From the NCBI GenBank assembly GCA_964019335.1, contig OZ025664.1, positions 310,001 through 374,000 on the forward strand: a stretch of 64,000 nucleotides of DNA, in the 5' to 3' direction. The notes beneath the pieces were generated by a model that was given only the letters and a program-made list of their open reading frames with translations, searched no databases and had not been told where the DNA came from. Each line of letters opens with the position of its first letter. Position 1 is the first letter of the stretch. The position numbers and the translations under genes were made by a program. This document shows positions 53,949-64,000 of the stretch, one piece after another. The stretch comes from Diplonema japonicum. Taxonomy: Eukaryota > Euglenozoa > Diplonemea > Diplonemida > Diplonemidae.

Positions 53949-55514
53949 ATGAAAATCCAAAAGGTAGTGGATCTACTAAGGGAGTACGAAGAATTAAGCG
54001 ACGACGAGAAAACAACTCTGCTGGGAAACAACAACAACGACAAGCCAACAAAACGACGGTCGACTAAAGAAAGTTCCACTTACCTGGATGACAGCAACGC
54101 ACCATGGGGAAGCTACAAACAAGAATCCATGAGGCTAAGCAGCCCCTCCAGCTGGGCTATCCCCGTAGGCTACTTCTCAGTGGGCGTCGTTCAAACCCTG
54201 TTCCTTACCCCACTCACGTTCTACTTAGTGAAGGACCGCAACACCCCAAGCGACAAAATTAGCATGATAGCAACTGTGGCCAGCTTACCATGGTGCTTAA
54301 AGACCATCCACGGGGTGATAACAGATTGCTACCCAATACGAAACGAGCACCGACGGCCATGGTTTGTCATCGGCTGGGCTGGTTACACTCTGCTTTCCTT
54401 GTATCTGTCAATGTATGTGGACACAATGACGGTTCCTACAATACTGGCGTTTGTTTTCTTACAACACATGTGTTTTGTAATGGGTGACGTGACCGCAGAT
54501 TCCTTGGTGGTAGAGAGGTCAAAACTCATAGAAACAGATGGTCATCACGGTGATATGCAGTCTACGTGCTATTTGTTACGCTTTACCGGCGGGATGATCG
54601 GAAGCACCTGCGGGGCATACAGCCACATGACAATGGGAAGCGTGTTTCTATTATCCGCCGGTTTTGGGTCAGTCCCCGTCATCTTCGCGACGAAGCTGAA
54701 GGAAACGATCGGCCACAGCGAAATTAAACGCGGGCTACGATCCGAGTACCATGCCATACTGAACACGCTCTCGCAGGAGGCTGTTTACAAACCGATGTTC
54801 TTCATCTTCTTCTACAACATCATGCAGTGGGGCAACGCTGCATGGCCTAACTTCCTGTTGGAAGGCCTTTCATTTTCTGAGTCTGACCTCGGGATCATAA
54901 CTGTAGCAGGGTCTGTCATGAACTGGCTCGGCGTAGCAATGTACAAACAGAGAATGTCTAACATGAGCTGGCGCACTATATATTATGTTACATCTGCTGT
55001 CAGCTTCGTCTTCTCCATAATGCAGGTTGTTCTAATCTTGCGGTGGAACCGAACAGTTGGTGTGTCTGATCTTGTCTTTGCGTTGGGGGACAATAGTGTT
55101 GCAGTTTTTGTAGCAGCGATTCAGTTCCTTCCGACTGTTATAATGTACATATCTATGTGCCCTGCAGGGGCAGAGGGATCTGTCTACGCACTTCTGACCA
55201 CCATGTCGAACCTCTCCGGGGTTTGTGGTGGTAATATTACAACGCTTCTCGCCGCGATGTGGCCTTATGACATTTCCAACAGTGCGTTCCGCAAGGGAGA
55301 CTTCACTGGGATGCTCTACCTGAGCATCTTCACGTCGTTGGTGAACCCGATCCCCTTGGTCTTCGCCAGCTTCCTCCCTGCCTCTCATGATGAACAGCAG
55401 GTCTTGAAGACGGAAGGCACGTTTTCCCCTTTTCACGGTAGAATCTGTTTCTCGCTGGTACTACTGGCCGTTCTCTGGACCTTCACCCAAAACACCATCT
55501 TGGCTTTTGCATGA
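53949..55514 (+). CDS. Folate-biopterin transporter (FBT/BT1) family protein
   Basis: 521 residues, 5 nt after an ACAG acceptor. The N-terminal ~70 residues are soluble and polar; then come about 12 hydrophobic helices. Family signatures by eye: SLPWCLKTIHGVITDCYPI..HRRPWFVIGW (the LPW.lKp..G.lsD block), CFVMGDVTADSLVVERSK (GDV.aDalVve.ar), SFSESDLGIITVAGSVMNWLG and AGAEGSVYALLTTMSNLSG. FBT proteins are MFS-related carriers of folates, pterins or, in trypanosomatids, S-adenosylmethionine; the substrate here is not deducible. No introns. Confidence 0.86.
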   Translation: MKIQKVVDLLREYEELSDDEKTTLLGNNNNDKPTKRRSTKESSTYLDDSNAPWGSYKQESMRLSSPSSWAIPVGYFSVGVVQTLFLTPLTFYLVKDRNTPSDKISMIATVASLPWCLKTIHGVITDCYPIRNEHRRPWFVIGWAGYTLLSLYLSMYVDTMTVPTILAFVFLQHMCFVMGDVTADSLVVERSKLIETDGHHGDMQSTCYLLRFTGGMIGSTCGAYSHMTMGSVFLLSAGFGSVPVIFATKLKETIGHSEIKRGLRSEYHAILNTLSQEAVYKPMFFIFFYNIMQWGNAAWPNFLLEGLSFSESDLGIITVAGSVMNWLGVAMYKQRMSNMSWRTIYYVTSAVSFVFSIMQVVLILRWNRTVGVSDLVFALGDNSVAVFVAAIQFLPTVIMYISMCPAGAEGSVYALLTTMSNLSGVCGGNITTLLAAMWPYDISNSAFRKGDFTGMLYLSIFTSLVNPIPLVFASFLPASHDEQQVLKTEGTFSPFHGRICFSLVLLAVLWTFTQNTILAFA

Positions 55515-55521
55515 TACTGAC

Positions 55522-55558
<37 letters not shown>

Positions 55559-55615
55559 CTTGTTGTTGTTGTGTCTTGGGGTTTCTTTTTTTTTTTTTTT
55601 CTTGTTATCGTATTG

Positions 55616-55650
<35 letters not shown>

Positions 55651-55749
55651 GATTTTTTTTCTTCTCAGAATGGAGACATCATACGTTTAGGAGGGGAAAA
55701 GGGAAGAAGGAGGAGGAGAGGGGGGGAAAAAAAAAGAAAGTAAGATAAA

Positions 55750-56661
55750 ATGAATACGGCAAAAAGCAGCTTGTCGAGGCAGGCAAGGAACCTGAGCTGC
55801 ACGAATCCGTTGTTAAGACATCATGCGAGGAGACAAAATAAGGTTTTTTTTTTCTCTTTTTTTTTTTAAACTCCCATTCAACAGAAACATTTCACCAGTT
55901 ACTTCTTCAACCAATCAGCGGAGAACCCTGGCGCCAAAAGGTACCATTACAGGCCGAGCCCGCTACATGGGAATAAAGGCTTGCGTATGTTGATACTGTA
56001 AAATAAACAAAAAAAAATTTTTTTTAAAAAAAAAACAGAAAATTATATGCACGAAGAGCACCCTTGGGACTACTTCCACAACCACAGGCGTACAGGGATT
56101 TTTTCTGAGAAGGGTATTGCTGCTATAAAGTTTATCCCGTTCTCGAATAGGCTGCGAGGATGGATCACAGCGAGTCAAGGGATGGTCAGAGAGGAGGCGA
56201 GGCTGAGGTGCTACAATCCGTGGTGGTCTGGGGACAACAATTTTAACCCACCGCCGCATTTGATGCTGCCCCCCGGGTTCCGTACCATGACAGAGTTCCC
56301 CACCAGCAAGCACAGGGAGTACAGTCCTTGGCTAGAGATGCCCCACGTTCGGAGGATCGCTCCCATAGAAAACACCCCTGATATCCTTACAAAACACGCT
56401 GCTGATCGGGCAAAAAAAATGGATCTCCTCAAATTTGCTCTCGCCGCCTCTAACTTCCGTGTAACCGTCCGAGCAAAATTCGAGTCGAAAAATGGAGACC
56501 TTTTCCTTGGTGCGAAAAGGGAACACGCTTCTGGGCACAGCAAAGCCTCCGCAGGCGCATCGCCTTTGTACTCGTTCTGGGGGAAGCAGAAAGACGGGGA
56601 GGTCTTCTCGGGTGGTTCCGGGCCTGGCACGTACCCGAGACCGCATGATAAGCGTGATTAA
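55750..56661 (+). CDS. Probable mitochondrial protein of unknown function
   Basis: Exons 55750-55842, 55885-55984 and 56039-56661 (introns 42 and 54 nt), giving 271 residues in one frame. The first intron is T-rich (GTTTTTT..CAACAG), unlike the A-rich majority. The N-terminus MNTAKSSLSRQARNLS..LLRHHARRQNK is basic and Ser/Arg-rich, like a mitochondrial presequence. The rest is soluble, rich in aromatic and basic residues (EEHPWDYFHNHRRTGIFSEKG, CYNPWWSGDNNFNPPPHLMLP, REYSPWLEMPHVRRIAPIENTPD), a composition common in mitoribosomal proteins, though I cannot name it. Confidence 0.75.
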
Positions 56662-56734
56662 ATGGGTTTTTTATTCTACAAAAAAAAAAAAAGAATCAGT
56701 GTCTTTGTTCTTTTTGTTGTTTTTTTTTTTTTTC

Positions 56735-57508
56735 TAGACTGTGGGAACAAACCCTGGGCCGAACGCGGACACGTCTTTAGGGCCGCGGTGAGGAAAGCCC
56801 GGAGCAGGTCGCTGGCGAACGAGAGGAACACAGTGAGAGGGATGGAGGCGGGAGCGGATCCCAAAACCAACCAACTATGGAAGACAAGGACCCGCTCATG
56901 TCCTACTGCCTGAGACGGGTTATCACCGGAGGGGTCCCCTACCTTAGCCCGCATGCAGGAACGAACCAAAGAAGCGTCCCCCTGGCACCAGAAGGTGACG
57001 GCACCGAAGAAGTCGAAGAGAGCATAAGCCAAGTCCCAACAACGACAGTACCACGCAAGGGTTCAGGTGCGACCTGTGTGAATCACCGTACCCGGACACG
57101 GTTACCCTACTCCGCCATCAACTCTACGAGTGCGCCTGCGCACAGGAAGAGCTAGCACAGGACGGCTTGGAACCACTGCGCAACAGGACAGGATGGCCCC
57201 TGTGTCTGGAATTGCACGCGATTCTGCCGAGAGGACATGACTTTGCGTACCTAGAGAAGCTGGCGAGCTCGAAGGAGTGAGCGGGGTCCTGTCCCAGTAC
57301 CTGAACCCGCTGCTACAATGGTTGTCACAACTGCGCTGGGTGGAGAAGGACACCACCTCGGAGGTGTCGGCGGTGGAACTGGCCATTGACTTCGAATGGA
57401 CGACCGGAAAGTCTTTGGGAGGCCTGCTGGAAGATAGGGCGCGCAGAATCAAAGCTCTCATCGTAAAGGGGGGCAAAAAAAAAAAAAGGAAAAAAAAATA
57501 AAAATAAA
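56735..57508 (+). mobile_element. Decayed non-LTR (LINE-like) retroelement 3' fragment with poly(A) tail
   Basis: The coding-like sequence is spread over all three + frames with stops and frame changes. Recognisable pieces: TVGTNPGPNAD (about 56738); FRCDLCESPYPDTVTLLRHQ followed by LYECA (about 57062-57136), a C-x2-C..H-x5-C knuckle like those after the reverse transcriptase domain of protist LINEs; RTGWPLCLELHAILPRG; and, near the end, VSAVELAIDFEWTTGKSLGG, reminiscent of the 'vS.lEL..DFE..TG' block of such elements. It finishes in an A-rich tail (57475-57508) that runs straight into the MAP kinase start. No reverse transcriptase catalytic core is present in the window. An intron-rich host gene with a C2HC finger is the alternative. 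Confidence 0.45.
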
Positions 57509-58859
<1,351 letters not shown>

Positions 58860-59580
58860 TTGGAGATACGGGGCACGAGGATTTAGATAAAAAAGAAAAA
58901 AAAAATGGAGATTTTTTTTTTGTTGTTATGAAAAATCTATCCTCCCCCCCCCCCCCCCCCTTGAGTGAAAGAGAGAGTGGGAGAATTCTGTTTCGACTAT
59001 TTGAAAAAAAAGATTGTATTTGATGGGTACTACATGCCTAGTGGGGGGGGGGGGAGGGGGGCAATGATGAGTCCTTATACCTTGTGCCCTAATGTGTTTT
59101 ATGTTTTCATGGATACCTTATTTTTTTTTAATAATTTTCTTAAAAAAAGGAATTGCGAGCGGTGTTTCCCCCCCCCCCTTTTTTTTATGCCCCCGCACTC
59201 TACTCTACCCTACCCTTTGCGAAAACAAGAAAAGAAATCCGAAGAAAATTAAAAAAGAATTTTTTTAAAGCTACCCGAAAGAAACTCTTATTTGCCCCAT
59301 TCTTTAAAAAAAAAAAAAGCTTCCTTGCAAAAGTTGTATCTTTTTTTTTTCTTCTCTCCTTTTTTTTTTCCGTAGTGTGGTGATGGTGGGGGAAGGCTTT
59401 TTTTACTCCTTTTTTTATTTTTTATTTTTTTTTATTTTTACACACTTAAACTTACCCCCCCCTCCCCTTCGCTTTTTTTTTTTTCCTTCTTCAAGCCGCA
59501 TTTTCTTTTGTGTTATTTTTGTTGTTGTCCCCCAAAATAAATATAAAAAAAAATACAGAAAACAAAAAAAAAAAAAAAAA
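58860..59580. other. Intergenic spacer
   Basis: Poly-T, C-run (58944-58961), G-run (59043-59053) and A-runs. Near the end ATACAG (59551-59556) is a likely acceptor before an A-run of about 19 nt leading into the next ATG. No gene seen. Confidence 0.55.
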
Positions 59581-60779
59581 ATGGGAAAATTCGACCCCCT
59601 TACGTACCTATCGCGAAGGTACAGCAATAGAAAACCGTCAACTATACGAAAGATTGTTTCTGACAATGTTGGTGTTCCAGGAATGCTGAGTCTAGCTGGC
59701 GGGCTGCCGAACCCAGCTGTGTTCCCCATCTCGGGCCTGTCAATGACTCTTCAAAACGGTACCACAATCGACGTCCCACCCAGCCAGGTCACGGAAGGTT
59801 TGCAGTATTCCGCAAGCCAGGGAATGCCGAAGCTTCTAAGCCAGCTGCACCACCTTCAACAGCGAACACACAACCCACCACACGAAGTAGAGCTTATTGT
59901 AGGAACGGGAAGCCAGTCTCTTCTCGCACAGACATTTGACATGTTATTGAACCCTGGTGACAGTCTCCTCGTAGAGGCCCCAACGTATCCTGGATCTCTT
60001 GCGGCTTTGCAACCCATTGCACCGTCGTTTGTTCCCGTGCAGACTGACGCAGAAGGTATCATCCCACAGTCGTTGCGGTCCATTCTCAACGGGTGGGATT
60101 CTTCAAAGGGACAGAAACCCCGTGTCTTGTACACCATACCAACTGGGCAGAACCCTTCAGGAGCAACAATCCCCGACGATCGCAGAATTGAGATCTATTC
60201 CATAGCGCAGGACCACGACGTTGTCATCATGGAGGACGACCCTTACTACTACCTGTACCTTGGAGGGAAGGACGGGGAGAGCAGCGTTCAACCAAAAAGT
60301 TTCATGTCCATGGACGTTGACGGGAGGGTTCTTAGATTCGATTCGCTGAGCAAAGTGCTGTCGTCTGGAATGCGTATCGGGTTTATGACCGCGAGGAAGG
60401 AGTTCATCTCGCCCATTGTGAAGGACATCCAGGGGACAGTGCTGCACACATCCAACATCGGTCAGGTCATGATCTCATCCCTCCTCGAGCAATGGGGCGA
60501 CGATGGCTGGGACGCGCATGTCTGTACCGTGAAGGCCTTCTACGCCCAACGTCGTGAGAAGTTCATCCACTACTGCGAGAAGCACCTTACAGGCCTCGCG
60601 GAGTGGGTCTACCCCAAGGCGGGCATGTTTGTCTGGTTCAAGTTTCTCCACGTGGCGGACACGCTTGACCTCATTATGGAGAAGGCCAAGAAAGAGAAGA
60701 TCCTGCTTGTCCCGGGGCAGTCCTTCTTCACTGACGGTAAGCCTAACAACTGTGTCAGGGCGTCGTTTTCTTTGGTATG

Positions 60780-60820
<41 letters not shown>

Positions 60821-60909
60821 TGACAACAACAAAAAAGGTCACTGATGAACAAATGGACGAGGCCCTTTCCCGTCTTGCCAAGCTGCTGCGCGACAATGCT
60901 GATAAGTAG
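59581..60909 (+). CDS. PLP-dependent aminotransferase, AADAT/kynurenine aminotransferase II-like
   Basis: Exons 59581-60774 and 60838-60909 (63-nt intron, GTATGGG, a 38-nt T-run, AAAAAAG), giving 421 residues (human AADAT 425). Fold type I motifs: MLSLAGGLPNPAVFP, EGLQYSASQGMPKLL, VGTGSQSLLAQTFDMLLNPGDSLLVEAPTY in pieces, IPTGQNPSGATI, EDDPYYYL, and the PLP-lysine block RFDSLSKVLSSGMRIGF with Lys258. Family members transaminate 2-aminoadipate, kynurenine or aromatic amino acids with 2-oxoglutarate. The last exon supplies the C-terminal helix (VTDEQMDEALSRLAKLLRD). No targeting signal is apparent. The longer frame from 59377 is poly-Phe and is rejected. Confidence 0.9.
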
Positions 60910-61406
60910 GGAACACAAAGTGGAGGGGTGGCGGGAAATGGAGCATCAAAGGCCTAGTTTATTATTAGCGCAGGGCCTGACAAACGTTGATTTTTTGTTT
61001 TCGGGAGTTGGGGGGAGATAAAACGTTGTGTCGCCCGCAGAAAGGGGGGGGTGGGTGTTTCATTTTTTTCCAGATTTCAGATTACGACCTTACTCCCCTT
61101 TTTAAAAAATGTTCTTTCACAACTTTCCTTTTCCCTTCTTGGTTCTGTCTTTGTGAGGCGAGAGGAAGAAAGCGCACCGCACGCACGAAAAAAAAAAAAA
61201 AAAGAACATGATAAAAAAAAAAAAAAAAAAAGAAACGTAGGAACTCTTCTTTAACCAGTGTAAAGAAGGAAGGGTAAAGAAAAAAACTCCCCCTCCCCTC
61301 CCCACTCACACACACTGCCTGTTTCTGTTCTTTTTTTTTGATGGTTCCATTCTATGTTGTTTTCCATAATCACAAACTCCTCACAACAGCAAAGTATGGT
61401 AGCAGG
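60910..61406. other. Intergenic spacer
   Basis: A mixed-composition stretch (60910-61190) without a credible ORF, then A-runs and T/C tracts. ACAACAG (61383-61389) is a likely acceptor before the final gene. Confidence 0.55.
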
Positions 61407-64000
61407 ATGGATGTCACGAAGTGGATTTTGAAGAAATTTGGCGGGGCAGAACGATTCGTGAAGCTAGATGAAGCCCACATCCACGCCGGTGTCACAAGCG
61501 CAGTGAGCCAAGGCAAAGTGACCTTCAGTGATGTAATGCTGAACGAAGTTGAAATCAACAAAATCATTGAGAAGGTGGGCCCGCAACCACTTCCCTTCGA
61601 ACTCATATCCGGCGGTGTCGGGCTGCTCACAGCCTCCATACCTTGGAACCCCGCAAGGCCCTTGGCAAGCATTGCAAACATAGTTAAGTCAGAATGGAAG
61701 GCACGGCTGGACGATGTTGTCTTGGTAGTCAACGCCCGCCATGGCACCGTCGTGCCTCATGGTAAGTTGCATGCTGAAATTTCAGATATTAAAAGTGCCA
61801 TCAAACTCCTTTTATCAGTGGCCCCCGCGTCGTCGCCAGCTACGTTTGCGTCAATCGAATACGAGCTACGGGGTCTTCCCCACCCTGACCCCTCCCTGCC
61901 ACGTAATTGCCACCTTTACCGCAATATGGGTGTCGAGCAGGTGAGTTGCAAGCTTTGCATGTCGTCCCTCGCGTCCCTCCCTAAGGGTACCACCACCTAT
62001 CAATTGCGCGATACCGTTCTTTGCAGTCTGTGTTACCACAAGACACGATTTCACGAGATGCTTCAAAACGCTCTCACGCAGCATGGATGGAACCCCACCA
62101 CTGCTTCCTTCCCCGATAAAACACCCCGCACCCAGCCCCACGACATGCGAGCCACCGTTACCCTCATTGTCTCGGAGCATATACAAACCTTCCGCAACAG
62201 AGTGCCGGAGTGGGTCGCTGGTGACGTCGGCGGACACTTCCACCAAGAGATCAGCGGTTTATTCGGGAAGGATTTCCTGGTGCAGGACATCGTCCTTGCG
62301 GAGGTACCTGTTTACGACGCTGTTGAGTGGGCAGACGAGGCGGGCGAGAAGGTCCGCATGCAGCTCCGCGATAAATCGCTTTTCAAGGCAGTTCAGGGCA
62401 GCTACACACAAGTTCAGTCCATATCGTACTCCAGCAGCAATTCCGTACACATGATTTACGATCAAAATAGAAAAGGTGGGCGTGTCCCTGCCCATGTACT
62501 GTCACCTTTACGAGCACTCGCATCGCAGGCAGGCGTCAGCCATAATATACCACCCATCACGGCTCCTGCCAACCAAGTGCACGGCACACGTGTGACCATC
62601 ACCCTTCACGGTGTGCCTGGTATCACATATATTACTGATATTCACAAGGTCCTCGAAAGAGTTCTTGCGAAGGCTAGCTTTTCCTTCCTCTGTCTCTCTT
62701 CTCGTGTTGCTGTTTCCTGGGAACGGGTTCGTGCTTCGAGGAGCTTGGCGTCATCGTTGCAGCAGGCAGTCAAATGGATGGAATCAAGGCAGGCTTTGCA
62801 AGACTTTGAGTGGAGCAAGCTGCAGGCAAGCGCCGCGTTCGACCAGCCTGGCATGATCGAGAGGATTCGGGAGACGGCCACGCGTTGCATGAATGTCGAG
62901 GTGGGGAAGATCACCATCGTGCTCGCCAATCAGGAGCACTCCAGTGTGTTGGGTTGTTCGCTGGATAATGTAAGCCTTGTTTCCACACCTGAGTCCAATC
63001 ATGTAGCCATGCACAAAAACCTCTCAATCACGGGGCTTGGCATCTTTGCCGATCAAGGCCCACAAGTGGCAGCCCTGCTGTCTCGTTTGAAGAGCAGCAA
63101 GTCTCCAGCTGACCTTTCATCGCAGCTCCAGCCTCTCAAGAAGTGGCTCCTCCGTCCAATGAGTACTACGATAAAGTACAGCGAGCTTGAGAGAACAGCA
63201 CCAAAAGATGAGGCGCTTTTGCGGATGCCTGCAAGGTTCAACATCGGTGTGTCTATCTCGGCCGTAGAACTGCAGGTACTCAGAACACACATCCAATCGC
63301 TTGCTGTTTTCAAAAGATTCTTCTCGTTGCACACCCTAAAAATGAAATACAAAAAACTTGATAAATTTGCAGAATCGAAGGTCTGGTGGCGGCACGCTGT
63401 CGCTTGTGTCACAAAGGAGGTGAAGGACAAATACTGCGGCTCCTTGCGAGTTTCTCGGGGTAAAGATCTCCTGAAACAAGACTACATCAAAATGTACAAG
63501 AGGAGCTTGAGGGAGGTGCAAGGGTACCCCGTGACCTCTGATGAGGATATGGACGGGTGGTACTCTCCCCTTCCTGTTAGCAAGCAACATCGTAAAGGGC
63601 TTCATGTGAAGTACTTCGAGCTACTGGAGTCGGTGATTGCTGTCGACGTCCTCCTGCAGTACAGGGCACAGGCGGTGAATGAAGTGAAGGATGAAATTGC
63701 GGTGAGGTTGCTGGATACAGATGCACGTAATGCGCTATACGTGTCGCGCGAAAAGCTCCTGAACAAAAAACTGCAGGCAGAGGAAAGCAAGGAGCAGTCC
63801 TTTTTCTCCCGAGGGGTTTCTGTGCTCACAGGAGCTATGAAGAAAAGCGTCACAATGCTTGGACTGAGCCAGACCTTGAAGGATTTCAGTGTCCTGCCTT
63901 GGAACACAACACTCAATGAACTGCTCAGAGTGCAGGAAGAGATCAAGGCTGCTGCTGGGTTCAATGATGACGGTGAGCACGTATCAGACGAGAGGCTCCC
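61407..64000 (+). CDS. VPS13/chorein-like bridge lipid-transfer protein (3' partial)
   Basis: A single uninterrupted frame from ATG 61407 to the last base, at least 864 residues with no stop, so the gene continues beyond the window. The first ~120 residues match the chorein N-terminal signature of VPS13/ATG2-type proteins: an amphipathic start (MDVTKWILKKFGGAERFVKLDEAHIHAGV), VTFSDVMLNEVEINKIIEKVG, LPFELISGGVGLLTASIPWN then ARPLASI and LDDVVLVVNAR (compare VPS13 'l.IPW.nL...pv.v.i..iyll'). Such proteins form a hydrophobic groove carrying phospholipids at membrane contact sites. Unusually, Cys181-x2-Cys184 and Cys206-x2-Cys209 form a possible zinc site just after the chorein region. A later part (residues ~630-680) is basic. 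A splice pair at 61941/62024 was tested and rejected because it breaks the frame. Confidence 0.82.
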   Translation, partial: MDVTKWILKKFGGAERFVKLDEAHIHAGVTSAVSQGKVTFSDVMLNEVEINKIIEKVGPQPLPFELISGGVGLLTASIPWNPARPLASIANIVKSEWKARLDDVVLVVNARHGTVVPHGKLHAEISDIKSAIKLLLSVAPASSPATFASIEYELRGLPHPDPSLPRNCHLYRNMGVEQVSCKLCMSSLASLPKGTTTYQLRDTVLCSLCYHKTRFHEMLQNALTQHGWNPTTASFPDKTPRTQPHDMRATVTLIVSEHIQTFRNRVPEWVAGDVGGHFHQEISGLFGKDFLVQDIVLAEVPVYDAVEWADEAGEKVRMQLRDKSLFKAVQGSYTQVQSISYSSSNSVHMIYDQNRKGGRVPAHVLSPLRALASQAGVSHNIPPITAPANQVHGTRVTITLHGVPGITYITDIHKVLERVLAKASFSFLCLSSRVAVSWERVRASRSLASSLQQAVKWMESRQALQDFEWSKLQASAAFDQPGMIERIRETATRCMNVEVGKITIVLANQEHSSVLGCSLDNVSLVSTPESNHVAMHKNLSITGLGIFADQGPQVAALLSRLKSSKSPADLSSQLQPLKKWLLRPMSTTIKYSELERTAPKDEALLRMPARFNIGVSISAVELQVLRTHIQSLAVFKRFFSLHTLKMKYKKLDKFAESKVWWRHAVACVTKEVKDKYCGSLRVSRGKDLLKQDYIKMYKRSLREVQGYPVTSDEDMDGWYSPLPVSKQHRKGLHVKYFELLESVIAVDVLLQYRAQAVNEVKDEIAVRLLDTDARNALYVSREKLLNKKLQAEESKEQSFFSRGVSVLTGAMKKSVTMLGLSQTLKDFSVLPWNTTLNELLRVQEEIKAAAGFNDDGEHVSDERL

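Noticed and set aside
61941-62024. Possible intron (GTGAGT...TTTGCAG) in the chorein-like gene
   Set aside because: Splicing breaks the frame and hits a stop soon after, while the unspliced frame stays open to the end of the window.

Overview
The window looks like nuclear DNA of a free-living, flagellated unicellular eukaryote. About 29 protein-coding genes are supported and all lie on the + strand. Most are preceded, within about 10-100 nt of the start codon, by a pyrimidine- or A-rich stretch ending in AG. One-strand arrays, short spacers and an AG acceptor before each ATG are what polycistronic transcription with spliced-leader trans-splicing would give. Cis-introns are also present, so a euglenozoan of the diplonemid/euglenid type fits better than a kinetoplastid. 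This placement is inference: no spliced-leader, rRNA or tRNA gene was recognised. An IFT gene and a ciliary DPCD homologue point to a cilium.

Layout: 1-2151, papain-family protease with Cys-rich modules (5' end outside the window); 2.6-6.8 kb, PEX7, DPCD, a GRAM/PH-like protein and a small zinc-finger protein; 6.8-8.8 kb, low-complexity spacer; 8.8-12.8 kb, a helical unknown, a membrane protein and a trimethyllysine dioxygenase; 13.0 kb, first copy of a ~320-bp repeat (family A); 13.9-16.8 kb, TerB-like protein and NAP1; 17.6 kb, second A copy; 18.3-24.5 kb, a disordered protein with tandem CCCH motifs, and ALIX/BRO1; 25.5-31.1 kb, DsbA-like protein, acylated acidic protein, NAD(P)HX dehydratase and a large unknown; 31.3 kb, third A copy; 31.8-33.0 kb, WWE-WWE-PARP; 33.6-34.3 kb, composite block of paired repeats including two box C/D snoRNA-like sequences; 34.4-43.5 kb, AAR2, IFT121/WDR35, a probable mitochondrial unknown and SerRS; 44.0-46.1 kb, three unknowns; 46.3-52.5 kb, a four-domain voltage-gated channel of CaV type; 53.9-56.7 kb, folate-biopterin-type transporter and a probable mitochondrial protein; 56.7-57.5 kb, decayed non-LTR retroelement; 57.5-60.9 kb, TEY MAP kinase and AADAT-like aminotransferase; 61.4 kb to the end, VPS13/chorein-like protein running off the window.

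Two genome traits stand out. First, 28 inferred GT-AG introns are only 32-75 nt long. Many have a GTATG-type donor and are little more than a run of A (or T) before AG, and several are in-frame multiples of three, so naive ORF calling reads through them. In the longest genes they sit at the 3' end. Second, homopolymer A/T runs are everywhere, and several genes start directly at the end of a run of about 12-33 A, like a genomically encoded poly(A) leader.

The genes are mixed housekeeping, ciliary, ESCRT, splicing, ion-channel and metabolic functions with no operon-like theme. The least explained material lies in the spacers: repeat family A, hairpin repeat family D, the snoRNA-like pairs and a structured-RNA candidate at 24.9-25.1 kb.
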